A stretch of DNA of 64,000 bases, from contig NZ_CP083809.1 in the NCBI RefSeq assembly GCF_020149765.1, positions 2,356,001 through 2,420,000 on the forward strand. The letters run 5' to 3'. Origin of the DNA: Pantoea agglomerans (GTDB lineage Bacteria; Pseudomonadota; Gammaproteobacteria; Enterobacterales; Enterobacteriaceae). The position numbers and the translations under genes are program-made. The number at the start of each line of letters is the position of its first letter. The stretch's first letter is position 1. The notes below the pieces were generated by a model. The model was not told the origin of the DNA. It did no database searches and worked only from the letters and a program-made list of their open reading frames with translations. Of the stretch, positions 17,116 to 25,543 are shown one piece after another.

Positions 17116-17805
17116 ATGAGCGACTTCGATCTTGATAAATTTCTTATTAATGACCTGCCTTATACCTTTCTTCTTGAAGTCGTTATTCGCGTTTTTATTG
17201 CCTATAGCGTTGTGTTTATTTTTCTCAAAATTTCAGGCAGGCGAGGCGTTCAACAGCTGTCGCTTTTCGAGGTGGTGATTATATTAACGCTGGGTTCAGC
17301 TTCCGGCGACGTGACATTTTATGACGATGTGCCGGTGCTGCCAGTCATCATGGTTTTTGTCGTCCTTCTTACGCTTTATCGGCTGACTACCTGGGCTATG
17401 TCGCGCTCCACCGCGCTGTCGACATTAATTGAGGGGGAAGTGGTTACGCTTATTTCGGAAGGGAAATATGTCTCCAGCAATCTCGACAAACTTAATATTT
17501 CTGAAGATGAATTCTTAATGGAACTGCGGCATGCCGGCGCAGAACATCTTGGTCAAATCCGCCTGGGGCTGGTTGAGGTCGATGGCCAGCTCAGCCTCTA
17601 TTTCTTTAAGGATGAGGATGTCATTCCTGGCCTTTCCGTTCTGCCAGCCGCGCATCGCCCCTGCTTCACGTTAATTCCCCAGGATGGACTCTATGCCTGT
17701 AAGCGCTGCGGCCTGACCCAGGAGATGCGTGCCGGCGCCAGATGCAGCTGTCCCGAATGTGGCCGGAATATCTGGTCGCTGGCGCTGCATTCGCGTCGAA
17801 CCTAA
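17116..17805 (+). CDS. DUF421 (YetF-type) membrane protein with C-terminal zinc ribbon
   Basis: A 229-residue inner-membrane protein. Three hydrophobic segments occupy about residues 18-105, followed by the cytoplasmic DUF421 domain, recognised by the motif LSLFEVVIILTLGSASGD in the membrane part and VVTLISEGKYVSSNLDKLNISEDEF then MELRHAGAEHLGQIRLGLVEVDGQLSLY. The last ~35 residues add two Cys pairs (CKRCG and CSCPECG), a zinc-ribbon-like tail not usual for the family. Function of the family is unknown. The ATG follows AAAGGAAAAG. The next small lipoprotein starts 86 bp downstream and may be cotranscribed. Confidence 0.83.
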   Translation: MSDFDLDKFLINDLPYTFLLEVVIRVFIAYSVVFIFLKISGRRGVQQLSLFEVVIILTLGSASGDVTFYDDVPVLPVIMVFVVLLTLYRLTTWAMSRSTALSTLIEGEVVTLISEGKYVSSNLDKLNISEDEFLMELRHAGAEHLGQIRLGLVEVDGQLSLYFFKDEDVIPGLSVLPAAHRPCFTLIPQDGLYACKRCGLTQEMRAGARCSCPECGRNIWSLALHSRRT

Positions 17806-17891
17806 ACAGCGTATCGTCCGTCGTCTCGTTTGCCCGCTGGCGACTCTCCCGCTACGCTTTTACCAGTTGTTTTTTTGAGCAGGAGATGGGT

Positions 17892-18056
17892 ATGAAACAG
17901 CTGGTAATGATTTTTTTACTCGGGAGTGCCGCGCTCGCCCTGACCGCCTGCACGCCACCGCCGCCTGTCGCCCCAGCGCCGCCTCATGCGCCAGGCGGCC
18001 CTCAACCGCCAGGGTCGCCATGCGGCTGCGGCCCGGTGGGTCAGCCAGCGCCATAA
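17892..18056 (+). CDS. Proline-rich small lipoprotein
   Basis: A 54-residue product with signal peptide and lipobox ALTAC (Cys at about residue 20). The mature part is a run of Pro with Ala, Gly and His, and a CGCG stretch near the end, so it should be an extended, disordered tail attached to the membrane by lipid. ATG at 17892 follows AGGAG at 6-bp spacing; a second ATG two codons earlier overlaps that site. Too short for a family call. Confidence 0.65.
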   Translation: MKQLVMIFLLGSAALALTACTPPPPVAPAPPHAPGGPQPPGSPCGCGPVGQPAP

Positions 18057-18147
18057 GATGAAAAAGCGTAACAAAAGCGTAAACATGCAGCATAACCGCC
18101 GGGCTTTGCTACGCTTTGAGTGAATGCCAACCCTAAGGAGACGAACA

Positions 18148-18396
18148 ATGTCAGGAAAAATCGAAGATACCGTAAAAGAAGTTGCTGGCGCCGCTGAGCA
18201 GCAATGGGGCGAAGCCACCGATTCACCGCGTCATCGCGTTCGCGGTGCGGCGCGTCGTTATTCTAACCAGGCGACCTACGCTGCGCGCGACGCGGCTGAC
18301 ACCATTAAAGACCAGGTTCAGGCCAACCCGCTTGCCGGTCTGGCGGTCGCTGCTGGCGTCGGCGTTTTTATCGGCTTCCTGCTGGGTCGTAAATAA
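18148..18396 (+). CDS. DUF883/CsbD-like stress protein with C-terminal anchor
   Basis: An 82-residue protein. The N-terminus (SGKIEDTVKEVAGAAEQQWGEATDSP) resembles the CsbD stress motif; the rest is like the ElaB/YqjD/YgaM family, with a long helix ending in the glycine-rich membrane segment NPLAGLAVAAGVGVFIGFLLGRK. In E. coli such proteins are induced in stationary phase by sigmaS and some bind ribosomes at the inner membrane; that is family knowledge, not seen here. TAAGGAG precedes the ATG at 18148. Two strong hairpins lie just downstream. Confidence 0.8.
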   Translation: MSGKIEDTVKEVAGAAEQQWGEATDSPRHRVRGAARRYSNQATYAARDAADTIKDQVQANPLAGLAVAAGVGVFIGFLLGRK

Positions 18397-18406
18397 TCCA
18401 GCGCGA

Positions 18407-18456
18407 CTTTCCGCCTGATGCGGAAAGAACGGGAAGAGACGTCTGTCTCTTCCCGT
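18407..18456 (+). terminator. Two adjacent hairpins after the stress-protein gene
   Basis: CTTTCCGC/GCGGAAAG (18407-18427) is followed directly by a 12-bp perfect stem, ACGGGAAGAGAC with GTCTCTTCCCGT (18429-18456). Neither has a clean T tract, so they may stabilise the message end or act as imperfect terminators. Confidence 0.5.
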
Positions 18457-18615
18457 CAGCGCCCCGCCCCGATCTCTGTCCGCACCGCCTCACTTCTCCC
18501 TCTTCCCGTCGAGCCTGAAAGCTGTCACTCTCCTGGCTGACGATCCCCTTCACCCCATTGTCGACTGGCTGCCGCTCGCCGTCAGCTTTGCGTCGGGTCA
18601 GTAACGGAAGAAATT

Positions 18616-18966
18616 ATGCTCTGGCTTATCTCAAAATATGCGATTACCGCTTTTATGGTGGTGCTGATATCCGAAACGGCGAAACGCAGCGATCGCCTCG
18701 GCGGCCTGCTGGCCGCCCTGCCGCTGGTTACCGTGCTGGTGCTGATCTGGATGAAGCTGGAGGGACAGGCGCAGGAGAAGATCGCCGCTCACGCCTGGTA
18801 CACCTTCTGGTATGTGGTGCCGACCCTGCCGATGTTTATCCTGTTTCCGTTTCTCTACCAGCGCACCGGTTTCTGGCCCACGCTGGGGATCTCCTGCATC
18901 GTCACCATCGCGCTTTTCGCTCTGTGGGCGCTGCTGTTAAAACGGTTTGGCATTGCGCTGCTCTAG
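18616..18966 (+). CDS. DUF3147 family inner-membrane protein
   Basis: A 116-residue protein with four hydrophobic segments, about residues 3-20, 30-48, 64-82 and 90-110. Motifs seen in DUF3147 proteins include ISETAKRSDRLGGLLAALPLVTVLVLIWMK. The short hydrophilic loop after the second segment (EGQAQEKIAAHA) is followed by WYTFWYVVPTLPMFILFPFL. Function unknown. ACGGAAG precedes the ATG. It stands alone on the plus strand before a convergent oxidoreductase gene. Confidence 0.8.
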   Translation: MLWLISKYAITAFMVVLISETAKRSDRLGGLLAALPLVTVLVLIWMKLEGQAQEKIAAHAWYTFWYVVPTLPMFILFPFLYQRTGFWPTLGISCIVTIALFALWALLLKRFGIALL

Positions 18967-19089
18967 CGGCCAGAGCCGCTGCTGCGCCTCGCTGTTATCC
19001 CGCGTCAGCAGCTGAGGATTTTCCACAGGCCTGTCCTGGTGACGGGGCCGTTGATGGCTCACGTACAGGATTGCGCCGCGCGTTCAGCC

Positions 19090-20292
19090 TCAGCGCGGCG
19101 CAAAGCGGCGCGGTTTTTCCATGCGAACCCCCATGCCGAGCAGCCGCCCGAAGACAAAGCGCAGGAACGGCCATTTGCGCAGCATGCCCGGCATCGGGTT
19201 TTTCCCGCTTCCGCCCGCTCGTTTACGGCTCATCTTGATCTGCAGAAACTGGGTGGCGACGGTGGGAAACTGACGCCGCTTCTGCACCCGCGCCAGATCG
19301 CGCAGCGTGACTCTGCCGCGCTGTAGCGGCCGCGTCAGCAGATTGGCGGCGGCTACCGCGTCCTGGATCGCCAGATTGACGCCGACGCCGCCAATGGGCG
19401 ACATGGCGTGCGCCGCATCGCCAATGCAGAGCAGCCCGGGCCTCATCCATTTATCCAGCCGGTCGATGCGAATCGACAGCAGCCGGATCTGCGACCAGTC
19501 GTCGATGGCCTGCAGTCGTCCGGCGTCGAACGGCGACACCGCGGCGATGCGCTGCTTCAGCGCCGCCAGCCCGTCGCGCTGCAGCGCCTCGAACTCCCCT
19601 TTCTCAATAGTGAAGCCGCACTGCCAGTAGTCGCCGCGATCGATCACGATAACGTTATTGCGCGGACCGCTGTGGCCGGTGCCCATCGCCGGATCCGTCG
19701 GCTGCTTGTCGAGCCGGAACCAGATAACGTCGCGCGGCGTGCCGAACGCGCGGCTGGTCAGCCCCGCCAGCGCCCTGACCGCTGAATGCCGCCCGTCGGC
19801 GCCGATCACCAGCCGGGCGCGGATGGTCAGCGGCTGGCCGTCGCGCAGCGCGGTGACGCCGCACACCCGATCCTGCTCGATAATCAGCTCGCTGAGCCTG
19901 GTCGAGGTCAACAGCCTGAAGCCGGGAAAAGCGGCGCACTGGTCGGCAAGGAAGTTAAGAAAGTCCCACTGCGGCATAAAGGCGATAAAGCGGCAGCGCA
20001 CCGGCAGGCGCGAGAAGTCGGCCATGGTGACCTCTTCCCCACCCATCTCCGCCCGCAGCTTTTCGGCGCGCTGGTGCGGCAGCGCCAGCAGCTTCTCCAG
20101 CAGGCCGAGGTGGTGCATCACCTCCAGCGTGGAGGGATGAATGGTGTCGCCGCGAAAATCGCGCAGAAAATCGGCGTGTTTTTCAATAACGACCACCTGC
20201 AGGCCCGCGCGCGCCAGCAGATAGCCGGTCATCAGGCCCGCCGGGCCGCCGCCAACGATGCAGCAGTCGGCGGAAAGCGTCTGTGATGGCAT
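19090..20292 (-). CDS. FAD-dependent aromatic-type monooxygenase
   Basis: A 400-residue class A flavoprotein monooxygenase. The FAD-binding motif CCIVGGGPAGLMTGYLLARAG is at residues 9-30, the NADPH/FAD motif VIGADGRHSAVRALAG lies mid-protein, and GDAAHAMSPIGGVGVNLAIQDA near residue 290 binds the FAD ribityl part. The general plan is that of UbiH and PHBH relatives; substrate unknown. A longer frame reaches 20478, but the ATG at 20292 follows CGAGGAG at ideal distance and starts directly before the FAD motif. It is divergent from the short-chain dehydrogenase gene. Confidence 0.85.
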   Translation of the reverse strand: MPSQTLSADCCIVGGGPAGLMTGYLLARAGLQVVVIEKHADFLRDFRGDTIHPSTLEVMHHLGLLEKLLALPHQRAEKLRAEMGGEEVTMADFSRLPVRCRFIAFMPQWDFLNFLADQCAAFPGFRLLTSTRLSELIIEQDRVCGVTALRDGQPLTIRARLVIGADGRHSAVRALAGLTSRAFGTPRDVIWFRLDKQPTDPAMGTGHSGPRNNVIVIDRGDYWQCGFTIEKGEFEALQRDGLAALKQRIAAVSPFDAGRLQAIDDWSQIRLLSIRIDRLDKWMRPGLLCIGDAAHAMSPIGGVGVNLAIQDAVAAANLLTRPLQRGRVTLRDLARVQKRRQFPTVATQFLQIKMSRKRAGGSGKNPMPGMLRKWPFLRFVFGRLLGMGVRMEKPRRFAPR

Positions 20293-20443
20293 GGTTACTC
20301 CTCGGTTAGTGCCTGACAGTGTAGGCCAGCTGTCAGCCATAAAGTACAGACTTATTGCAGGGATATTGCCGTCTGGCTTGAACGATCTCGTCTGGCTGCC
20401 AGGCTTAAAGGTAATGTCATTCACCCCACCATAAGGAGAGAAC

Positions 20444-21208
20444 ATGTCGAGATTTACCGGAAAAGTGGTCGTTGTCACCGGGGCGGGTTCGGGTATTGGC
20501 CAGGCTACGGCGCAACAGTTTTCCCGTGAAGGCGCCGCCGTGGTGCTGGTGGGCAGAACCGAGGAGAAGCTGCAGAAGACGCTGGGGCTGCTGTCGGCGG
20601 GGGATCATCTGGTCGCGCCGTGCGACGTGGCGGAGGTTGACCAGGTTAAAGCGCTGCGCGATCGCGTGGCGGAGAAGTATGGACGCGTCGACGTGCTTAT
20701 TAACAACGCGGGCAGCGTGGTGCAGGGCCGCATTCATGAGGTGCAGCCGGACGACTGGCACAAGCTGATGAAGGTCGATCTTGACGGCGTTTACTACTGT
20801 ATCCACCACTTTATGCCCGACCTGCTTAAAACCCGCGGCAACGTGGTGAATATCTCCTCGGTTTCCGGCCTCGGCGGCGACTGGGGCATGAGCGTCTATA
20901 ACGCGGCGAAAGGCGCAGTCACCAACTTTACCCGCTCGCTGGCGATGGACTACGGCGCCGACGGCGTGCGCGTTAACGCCATCTGCCCCGGCCTGACCTT
21001 CACCGATCTGACCGAAGAGATGAAAAACGACGAGGCGCTGATGGAGCGCTTCTACGATCGCATCGCCCTGCGTCGCGCCGGCGAGCCGGACGATATCGCC
21101 AGCGCGGTGCTGTTTATCGCCAGCGACGACGCGCGCTATATCACCGGCGTTAATCTGCCGGTCGACGGCGGCATTACCGCCTCGAACGGCCAGCCGAAAC
21201 AGGCATAA
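20444..21208 (+). CDS. Short-chain dehydrogenase/reductase (SDR)
   Basis: A 254-residue classical SDR. The cofactor motif TGAGSGIG is at about residues 12-19, followed by NNAGSV, the catalytic Ser in NISSVSG and the YxxxK pair in YNAAKGA. The C-terminal CPGLTFTDLTEEM and ITGVNLPVDGG complete the fold. It should oxidise or reduce an alcohol/ketone with NAD(P); substrate unknown. ATG follows AAGGAGAG at good spacing. It lies divergent to the flavin monooxygenase, 151 bp apart, and could act in the same pathway, though this is only a positional inference. Confidence 0.9.
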   Translation: MSRFTGKVVVVTGAGSGIGQATAQQFSREGAAVVLVGRTEEKLQKTLGLLSAGDHLVAPCDVAEVDQVKALRDRVAEKYGRVDVLINNAGSVVQGRIHEVQPDDWHKLMKVDLDGVYYCIHHFMPDLLKTRGNVVNISSVSGLGGDWGMSVYNAAKGAVTNFTRSLAMDYGADGVRVNAICPGLTFTDLTEEMKNDEALMERFYDRIALRRAGEPDDIASAVLFIASDDARYITGVNLPVDGGITASNGQPKQA

Positions 21209-21261
21209 CGCGTCACCATCGGCATCGCGCGGTGCGATGCCGTTCACGCTCAGGAGAGACT

Positions 21262-21549
21262 ATGAACCAGGATTATCTGATTTTCGGCGCCGGCTATCAC
21301 GGCGAAGTCAAAAGCTTTGCAGCGGGTCAGGTCGAAGTTGAGGTGGAGATCAAAGCGCCTGAAGAAACCGAGAGCAGCACCTCGCCAGACCGCGACGTGC
21401 TGCAGCGCTACGTGCTGCCGGTTACGGTAATCGCGGTAGACGGCAAACGCTACAACGTGGCGACGGAAGAGAACCCCAGCGAAGATGAGGTTAAACAGGC
21501 GGTCGAACGCTGGCATCCGCAGCCGATTCAGGCCGACGAACTGCTGTAG
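21262..21549 (+). CDS. Small hypothetical protein, 95 residues
   Basis: Not recognised. It begins MNQDYLIFGAGYHGEVKSFAAG and is rich in Glu and Val (VEVEVEIKAPEETE), with a probable beta-strand start and a helical end (SEDEVKQAVERWHP). The CAGGAGAG site before the ATG at 21262 fixes the start; the frame itself is open to 21232. It lies 53 bp behind the SDR gene and could be the second gene of that operon. No signal peptide or metal motif. Confidence 0.65.
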   Translation: MNQDYLIFGAGYHGEVKSFAAGQVEVEVEIKAPEETESSTSPDRDVLQRYVLPVTVIAVDGKRYNVATEENPSEDEVKQAVERWHPQPIQADELL

Positions 21550-21576
21550 CCGCCTGAGGCGCGGCGTAACAGGCTC

Positions 21577-21849
21577 CTAAACGCCCGCCTCGGCCTTTTG
21601 CATCTCCACCAGCACCAGCGGACACTTCCTCACCTTGCAGGCGTGGCTATAGGCCAGCGCACAGACCGAACAGAGATCGCCCTCCGACTCATATTCATAC
21701 TCCGTGAAATAACGAACGCCGGCGCGCTGTGACTGCGCGGCGCGGAATGACGCTTCAGCCAGAATCAGATCCAGCTCCCGGAAGGTCAGCGCGGAGGGAT
21801 TATGAAATCCCACTTTGATTCGATAAGTAGCCATGGTGAGATTATTCAT
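21577..21849 (-). CDS. Small Cys-containing hypothetical protein
   Basis: Not recognised. Up to 90 residues; the start may be the ATG at 21849 or the ATG at 21834 (ATYRIKVGFHNPSALTFRELDL), neither with a strong ribosome site. The C-terminal half has four Cys (CSVC, then HAC and RKCP), which may bind metal. It reads like a compact one-domain protein. An exact 13-bp inverted repeat lies between this gene and the sugar transporter upstream on the same strand. Confidence 0.55.
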   Translation of the reverse strand: MNNLTMATYRIKVGFHNPSALTFRELDLILAEASFRAAQSQRAGVRYFTEYEYESEGDLCSVCALAYSHACKVRKCPLVLVEMQKAEAGV

Positions 21850-21894
21850 GGGCGGCGCATCGGCCGCCAGACGGTAATAGTATTTGGTGTGATA

Positions 21895-21925
21895 GCTGCG
21901 GATTATCAGCGGGATAATCCGCAGC
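21895..21925. repeat. Perfect 13-bp inverted repeat
   Basis: GCTGCGGATTATC (21895-21907) and GATAATCCGCAGC (21913-21925) are exact complements separated by five bases. The element lies 8 bp past the sugar transporter stop on the minus strand and lacks a T tract, so it could be an mRNA-stabilising stem, a weak terminator or an operator for the small gene beyond it. Confidence 0.6.
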
Positions 21926-21932
21926 CTGCGCC

Positions 21933-23387
21933 TCAGGCCGCGCCGCTGGCGGCGGGATCCTCCGCTTCGCCGAAGCGCTCGCGCATCAGGGTTTCGATCT
22001 GCTCCAGCGACTTGCCGCGCGTCTCCGGCAGCATCAGGGCGACAAACGCCAGCGACGCCACGTTAATTGCCGCGAAGATAAAGAAGGTGCTGTTGCCTGC
22101 CAGCGCCAGCAGCGGTGGAAAGGCGAAGGCGACCGCCGCGTTGCAGATCCACTGGAAAGAGACGGCGGTGCCGGTCAGCACGCCGCGCACCTTCATCGGG
22201 AATAGCTCCGACATCAGCAGCCAGTAGACCGGCGAAATGCACATCTGCATAAAGAACAGGAACAGCATAATGCAGGCGAGCGCCAGCAGGCTCTGGGTCA
22301 GATTCTGCGGCATAAAGACCAGCACCGAGCCGAGCGCCAGCTGCGCGGCGATCACGACGCACAGTCCGGTTATCAGCATCGGGCGGCGGCCAAAGCGCCC
22401 TACCGCGCGGATACCGGCCATTACCGCCAGCACCGACACCACGCCGTTGCCGATGGTCGCGGCGATAGAGGCGCTGGTGCCCATGCCGGTGGTTTTCAGA
22501 ATAATCGGCGTGTAGTACATAAAGGCGTTCACGCCGGTGAACTGAATAACGATGCCCATGCCCGCGCCGAGCAGCAGCAGACGCACCACCCACTTCTCGC
22601 GCAGCAGCTCGCCAGCCGACGGGCCACGCTCCGCTTCGCGTGCCTGTTTGCGCATCGCCACCATCTCTTTACGCACCTCGCGCGGCGTTTCGCGCAGCTT
22701 CCTCATCACGCGCATCGCCTCTTTGATGCGCCCTTCTGCCACCAGCCAGTGCGGCGAGGCGGGCACAAAAAAGGTGCCGATAAACAGCAGCGCGCCGGGG
22801 ATCATCGCCAGCGCCAGCATATAGCGCCACATTTTCGCATCGTGCAGCAGATAGCTCATCAGCGCGCTGACCACATAGGCGAGCAGCTGCCCGGAGACGA
22901 TCATCAGCTCGTTGCGGCTGACCAGCGGCGCGCGATGGCGCGGCCCGGCGATCTCGGCGATAAACACCGGCACGGTGGAGGAGCCGCCGCCCACCGCCAC
23001 ACCCAGCAGCAGGCGCATCGCCACCATCACCTCGACGTTGGGCGCAACGGCGGTGCCGATAGCGCCAGCGACAAAGATCAGCGCCAGGCTGCGCAGCGTG
23101 ATGCGGCGGCCGAAGCGATCTGAGACATAGCCGCTAAGAAAGGCGCCAACCGCAGCGCCGAAGATCAGGGATGAGGTCACCAGCCCTTCGGTAAAGGGGG
23201 TGAGATCGAGGCCGCCCTGCGCAGGCGGCAGCGTCATATAGGGCAGCGCGCCGGAAATAATGCCGGTGTCGTAGCCAAAGGCGAGCGCGCCCATTGTCGC
23301 CACCAGCACCACAAAAAAGAGTCGCTGGCGAACGGTATCGGCCGACGGCGCGCCGTTGTCGTTTGATTCAGGTTTATTCTGATCCAC
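21933..23387 (-). CDS. Sugar porter family MFS transporter
   Basis: A 484-residue proton-linked sugar transporter with 12 hydrophobic segments. Family signatures are FGYDTGIISGALP in TM1, GYVSDRFGRR after TM2, RLLLGVAVGGGSSTVPVFIAEIA, the mid-protein QFTGVNAFMYYTP and the terminal LPETRGKSLEQIE. This groups it with GalP, AraE and XylE, but the exact sugar cannot be fixed. The start is a GTG at 23387, 5-6 bp behind GGAG. A CRP-like site lies about 90 bp upstream, consistent with catabolite control. No sugar-specific regulator or catabolic gene is adjacent. Confidence 0.9.
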   Translation of the reverse strand: MDQNKPESNDNGAPSADTVRQRLFFVVLVATMGALAFGYDTGIISGALPYMTLPPAQGGLDLTPFTEGLVTSSLIFGAAVGAFLSGYVSDRFGRRITLRSLALIFVAGAIGTAVAPNVEVMVAMRLLLGVAVGGGSSTVPVFIAEIAGPRHRAPLVSRNELMIVSGQLLAYVVSALMSYLLHDAKMWRYMLALAMIPGALLFIGTFFVPASPHWLVAEGRIKEAMRVMRKLRETPREVRKEMVAMRKQAREAERGPSAGELLREKWVVRLLLLGAGMGIVIQFTGVNAFMYYTPIILKTTGMGTSASIAATIGNGVVSVLAVMAGIRAVGRFGRRPMLITGLCVVIAAQLALGSVLVFMPQNLTQSLLALACIMLFLFFMQMCISPVYWLLMSELFPMKVRGVLTGTAVSFQWICNAAVAFAFPPLLALAGNSTFFIFAAINVASLAFVALMLPETRGKSLEQIETLMRERFGEAEDPAASGAA

Positions 23388-23475
23388 ATTTACTCCATGA
23401 GTTTCAACACCCTGAATTTGCTTATAATTTCACCAAATCAGGCAAGAGTAACAAGTATAGATGCACTTTTTAATT

Positions 23476-23491
23476 TGTGACGACCGTCACC
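23476..23491 (-). promoter_or_regulatory. CRP-like site upstream of the sugar porter
   Basis: TGTGACGACCGTCACC matches TGTGA-N6-TCACA at nine of ten fixed bases. It lies 89-104 bp upstream of the GTG start of the sugar porter, a usual place for CRP activation. Confidence 0.5.
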
Positions 23492-23755
23492 TGTTTTTCC
23501 CGCCCCGCGCCGCGTAAGCCCCATTCTGCGCCGTGCCCCGCTCCGGCAACTCCTCCAGCGTGGACTATGATTGATTTTCGTATGGCGTCGTAAAGAGCCG
23601 GTTGCGCCGTCACCGCGTTCCGGCGCGGCGGACGCGTCCTCTGCACCGACGGCGCGCCACATACGTTTCCGTCTTACCCTTTGCAGCCTGCATCGCCGGA
23701 AGTGAGCCGCGCGGTGTGGTTTATCGATCACATTTGATTCAGACGAGGTTATTGA

Positions 23756-25543
23756 ATGGAGTCAGCATCATTTACCAAAAGCTGGGGCGCGGAGTATGTC
23801 GCCAACGATGCGGTCCGCTTCTCTCTCTGGGCCCCCGGTCAACACAGCGTCAACCTGCGTCTTAACGGCAAAGATACGCAAATGAGTCCTGCGGAGGATG
23901 GCTGGTTCGAACTGCTCTCGACCGGCGTCGCGCCCGGTAGCGAATATAACTTTGTGCTGGCTGACGGCACGGTGGTGCCCGATCCCGCCTCGCGTGCGCA
24001 AAAAGATGAGGTTAACGGCCCGTCGCTGGTCGTGGATCCCACGCGCTACGTCTGGCAGCATCAGGCGTGGCAGGGCCGCCCCTGGGAAGAGAGCGTGGTG
24101 TATGAGCTGCATATCGGCACCTTTACCCCGGAAGGCACCTTCCAGGCAGCAATCGAAAAACTCCCCTGTCTGGCAGAGCTGGGCATCACTATGATCGAAG
24201 TGCTGCCGGTGTCGCAGTTCGGCGGCAACCGCGGCTGGGGCTACGACGGCGTGCTGCTCTATGCGCCGCACGCCGCCTACGGCACCCCTGACGACTTTAA
24301 AGCCTTTATCGACGCCGCGCACGGTCACGGCCTGTCGGTGGTGCTGGATATCGTGCTGAACCACTTTGGCCCGGAAGGCAACTACCTGCCGCTGCTGGCG
24401 CCGGACTTTTTCCATAAAGAGCGCGTAACGCCCTGGGGCGCTGGCATCGCCTATGATGTTGACGCCGCGCGCCGCTATATCGTCGAGGCGCCGCTCTACT
24501 GGCTGCAGGAGTATCGCCTCGACGGGCTGCGCTTCGACGCCATCGATCAGATCGAAGATAGCTCAGAGAAACATGCGCTGATCGAGATCGCCGAGCGCAT
24601 CCGCGCGGAGATTTCCGACCGCCCGATCCATCTCACCACCGAAGACAGCCGCAACGTGGTTTTCCTGCATCCGCGCGATGAGCAGGGCAACGCGCCGCTG
24701 TTCAGCGGCGAATGGAACGACGACTTCCACAACGCGGTACACGTCTTTGCCACCGGCGAAACCCACGCCTATTACCAGGATTTCACCCCGCACCCGGAAC
24801 AGCATGTCGCCCGCGTGCTGGCGGAAGGCTTCGCTTATCAGGGCGAAGTTTCGCCCCACAGCGGTGAGGCGCGCGGCGTCGACAGCCGCGGCCAGCCCCC
24901 TGCGGCCTTTGTCGACTTTATCCAGAATCATGACCAGGTGGGCAACCGCGCGCAGGGCGACAGGCTGATTAGCCTGATCGGCCCAGCGCGCAACCAGGTG
25001 CTGCTCGCCACCCTGCTGCTCTCACCGCATATTCCGCTGCTGTTTATGGGCGAAGAGTATGGCGAGAGCAACCCCTTCCTCTTTTTCACCGATTTTCACG
25101 GCGACCTCGCCAAAGCGGTGCGCGAGGGACGCGCGAAGGAGTTTGCTGGTCACGCCGGCCATGAGGGCGAAAGCGTGCCGGATCCCAACGCCGAAGAGAC
25201 CTTTCTCCGCTCGAAGCTCGACTGGCGCAAGCCGCAGAGCGAAGAAGGCAAGGCCTGGCTTATGCTGTCGCGCCGCCTGCTGGCGCTGCGCCAGCAGCAT
25301 ATCGTGCCGCTGCTCGCCACGGCGGGCGGCCATGCCGGTCGCGTGGAGCGCAGCGAAGAGGGCTTTATTCAGGTGAGCTGGCGCTTCCCCGCCGGCACGC
25401 TGTCGCTGGCGCTGAATATCGGCGAAACAGCGCAGCCGCTGCCTGAGCAGCCCGGCGAGACGATTTTCGCCTGGCCGGAGAATAGCCGCGATCTGCCGCA
25501 GAACGCCATCGTCGTGCGCCTGGCCAAAGGAGACGCCCAATGA
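23756..25543 (+). CDS. treZ: Malto-oligosyltrehalose trehalohydrolase
   Basis: A 595-residue GH13 enzyme that releases trehalose from the maltooligosyl-trehalose made by TreY. An N-terminal carbohydrate-binding-like domain (FSLWAPGQHSVNLRL) precedes the barrel. GH13 motifs are VVLDIVLNHFG, LDGLRFDAID with nucleophile Asp261, the acid in TTEDSRN and FIQNHDQVGNR near residue 392. ATG follows GAGG. The stop overlaps treY by four bases (ATGA), so translation is coupled. treZ-treY-glgX form one operon turning glycogen or maltodextrins into trehalose, an osmoprotectant; E. coli lacks this route. Confidence 0.95.
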   Translation: MESASFTKSWGAEYVANDAVRFSLWAPGQHSVNLRLNGKDTQMSPAEDGWFELLSTGVAPGSEYNFVLADGTVVPDPASRAQKDEVNGPSLVVDPTRYVWQHQAWQGRPWEESVVYELHIGTFTPEGTFQAAIEKLPCLAELGITMIEVLPVSQFGGNRGWGYDGVLLYAPHAAYGTPDDFKAFIDAAHGHGLSVVLDIVLNHFGPEGNYLPLLAPDFFHKERVTPWGAGIAYDVDAARRYIVEAPLYWLQEYRLDGLRFDAIDQIEDSSEKHALIEIAERIRAEISDRPIHLTTEDSRNVVFLHPRDEQGNAPLFSGEWNDDFHNAVHVFATGETHAYYQDFTPHPEQHVARVLAEGFAYQGEVSPHSGEARGVDSRGQPPAAFVDFIQNHDQVGNRAQGDRLISLIGPARNQVLLATLLLSPHIPLLFMGEEYGESNPFLFFTDFHGDLAKAVREGRAKEFAGHAGHEGESVPDPNAEETFLRSKLDWRKPQSEEGKAWLMLSRRLLALRQQHIVPLLATAGGHAGRVERSEEGFIQVSWRFPAGTLSLALNIGETAQPLPEQPGETIFAWPENSRDLPQNAIVVRLAKGDAQ

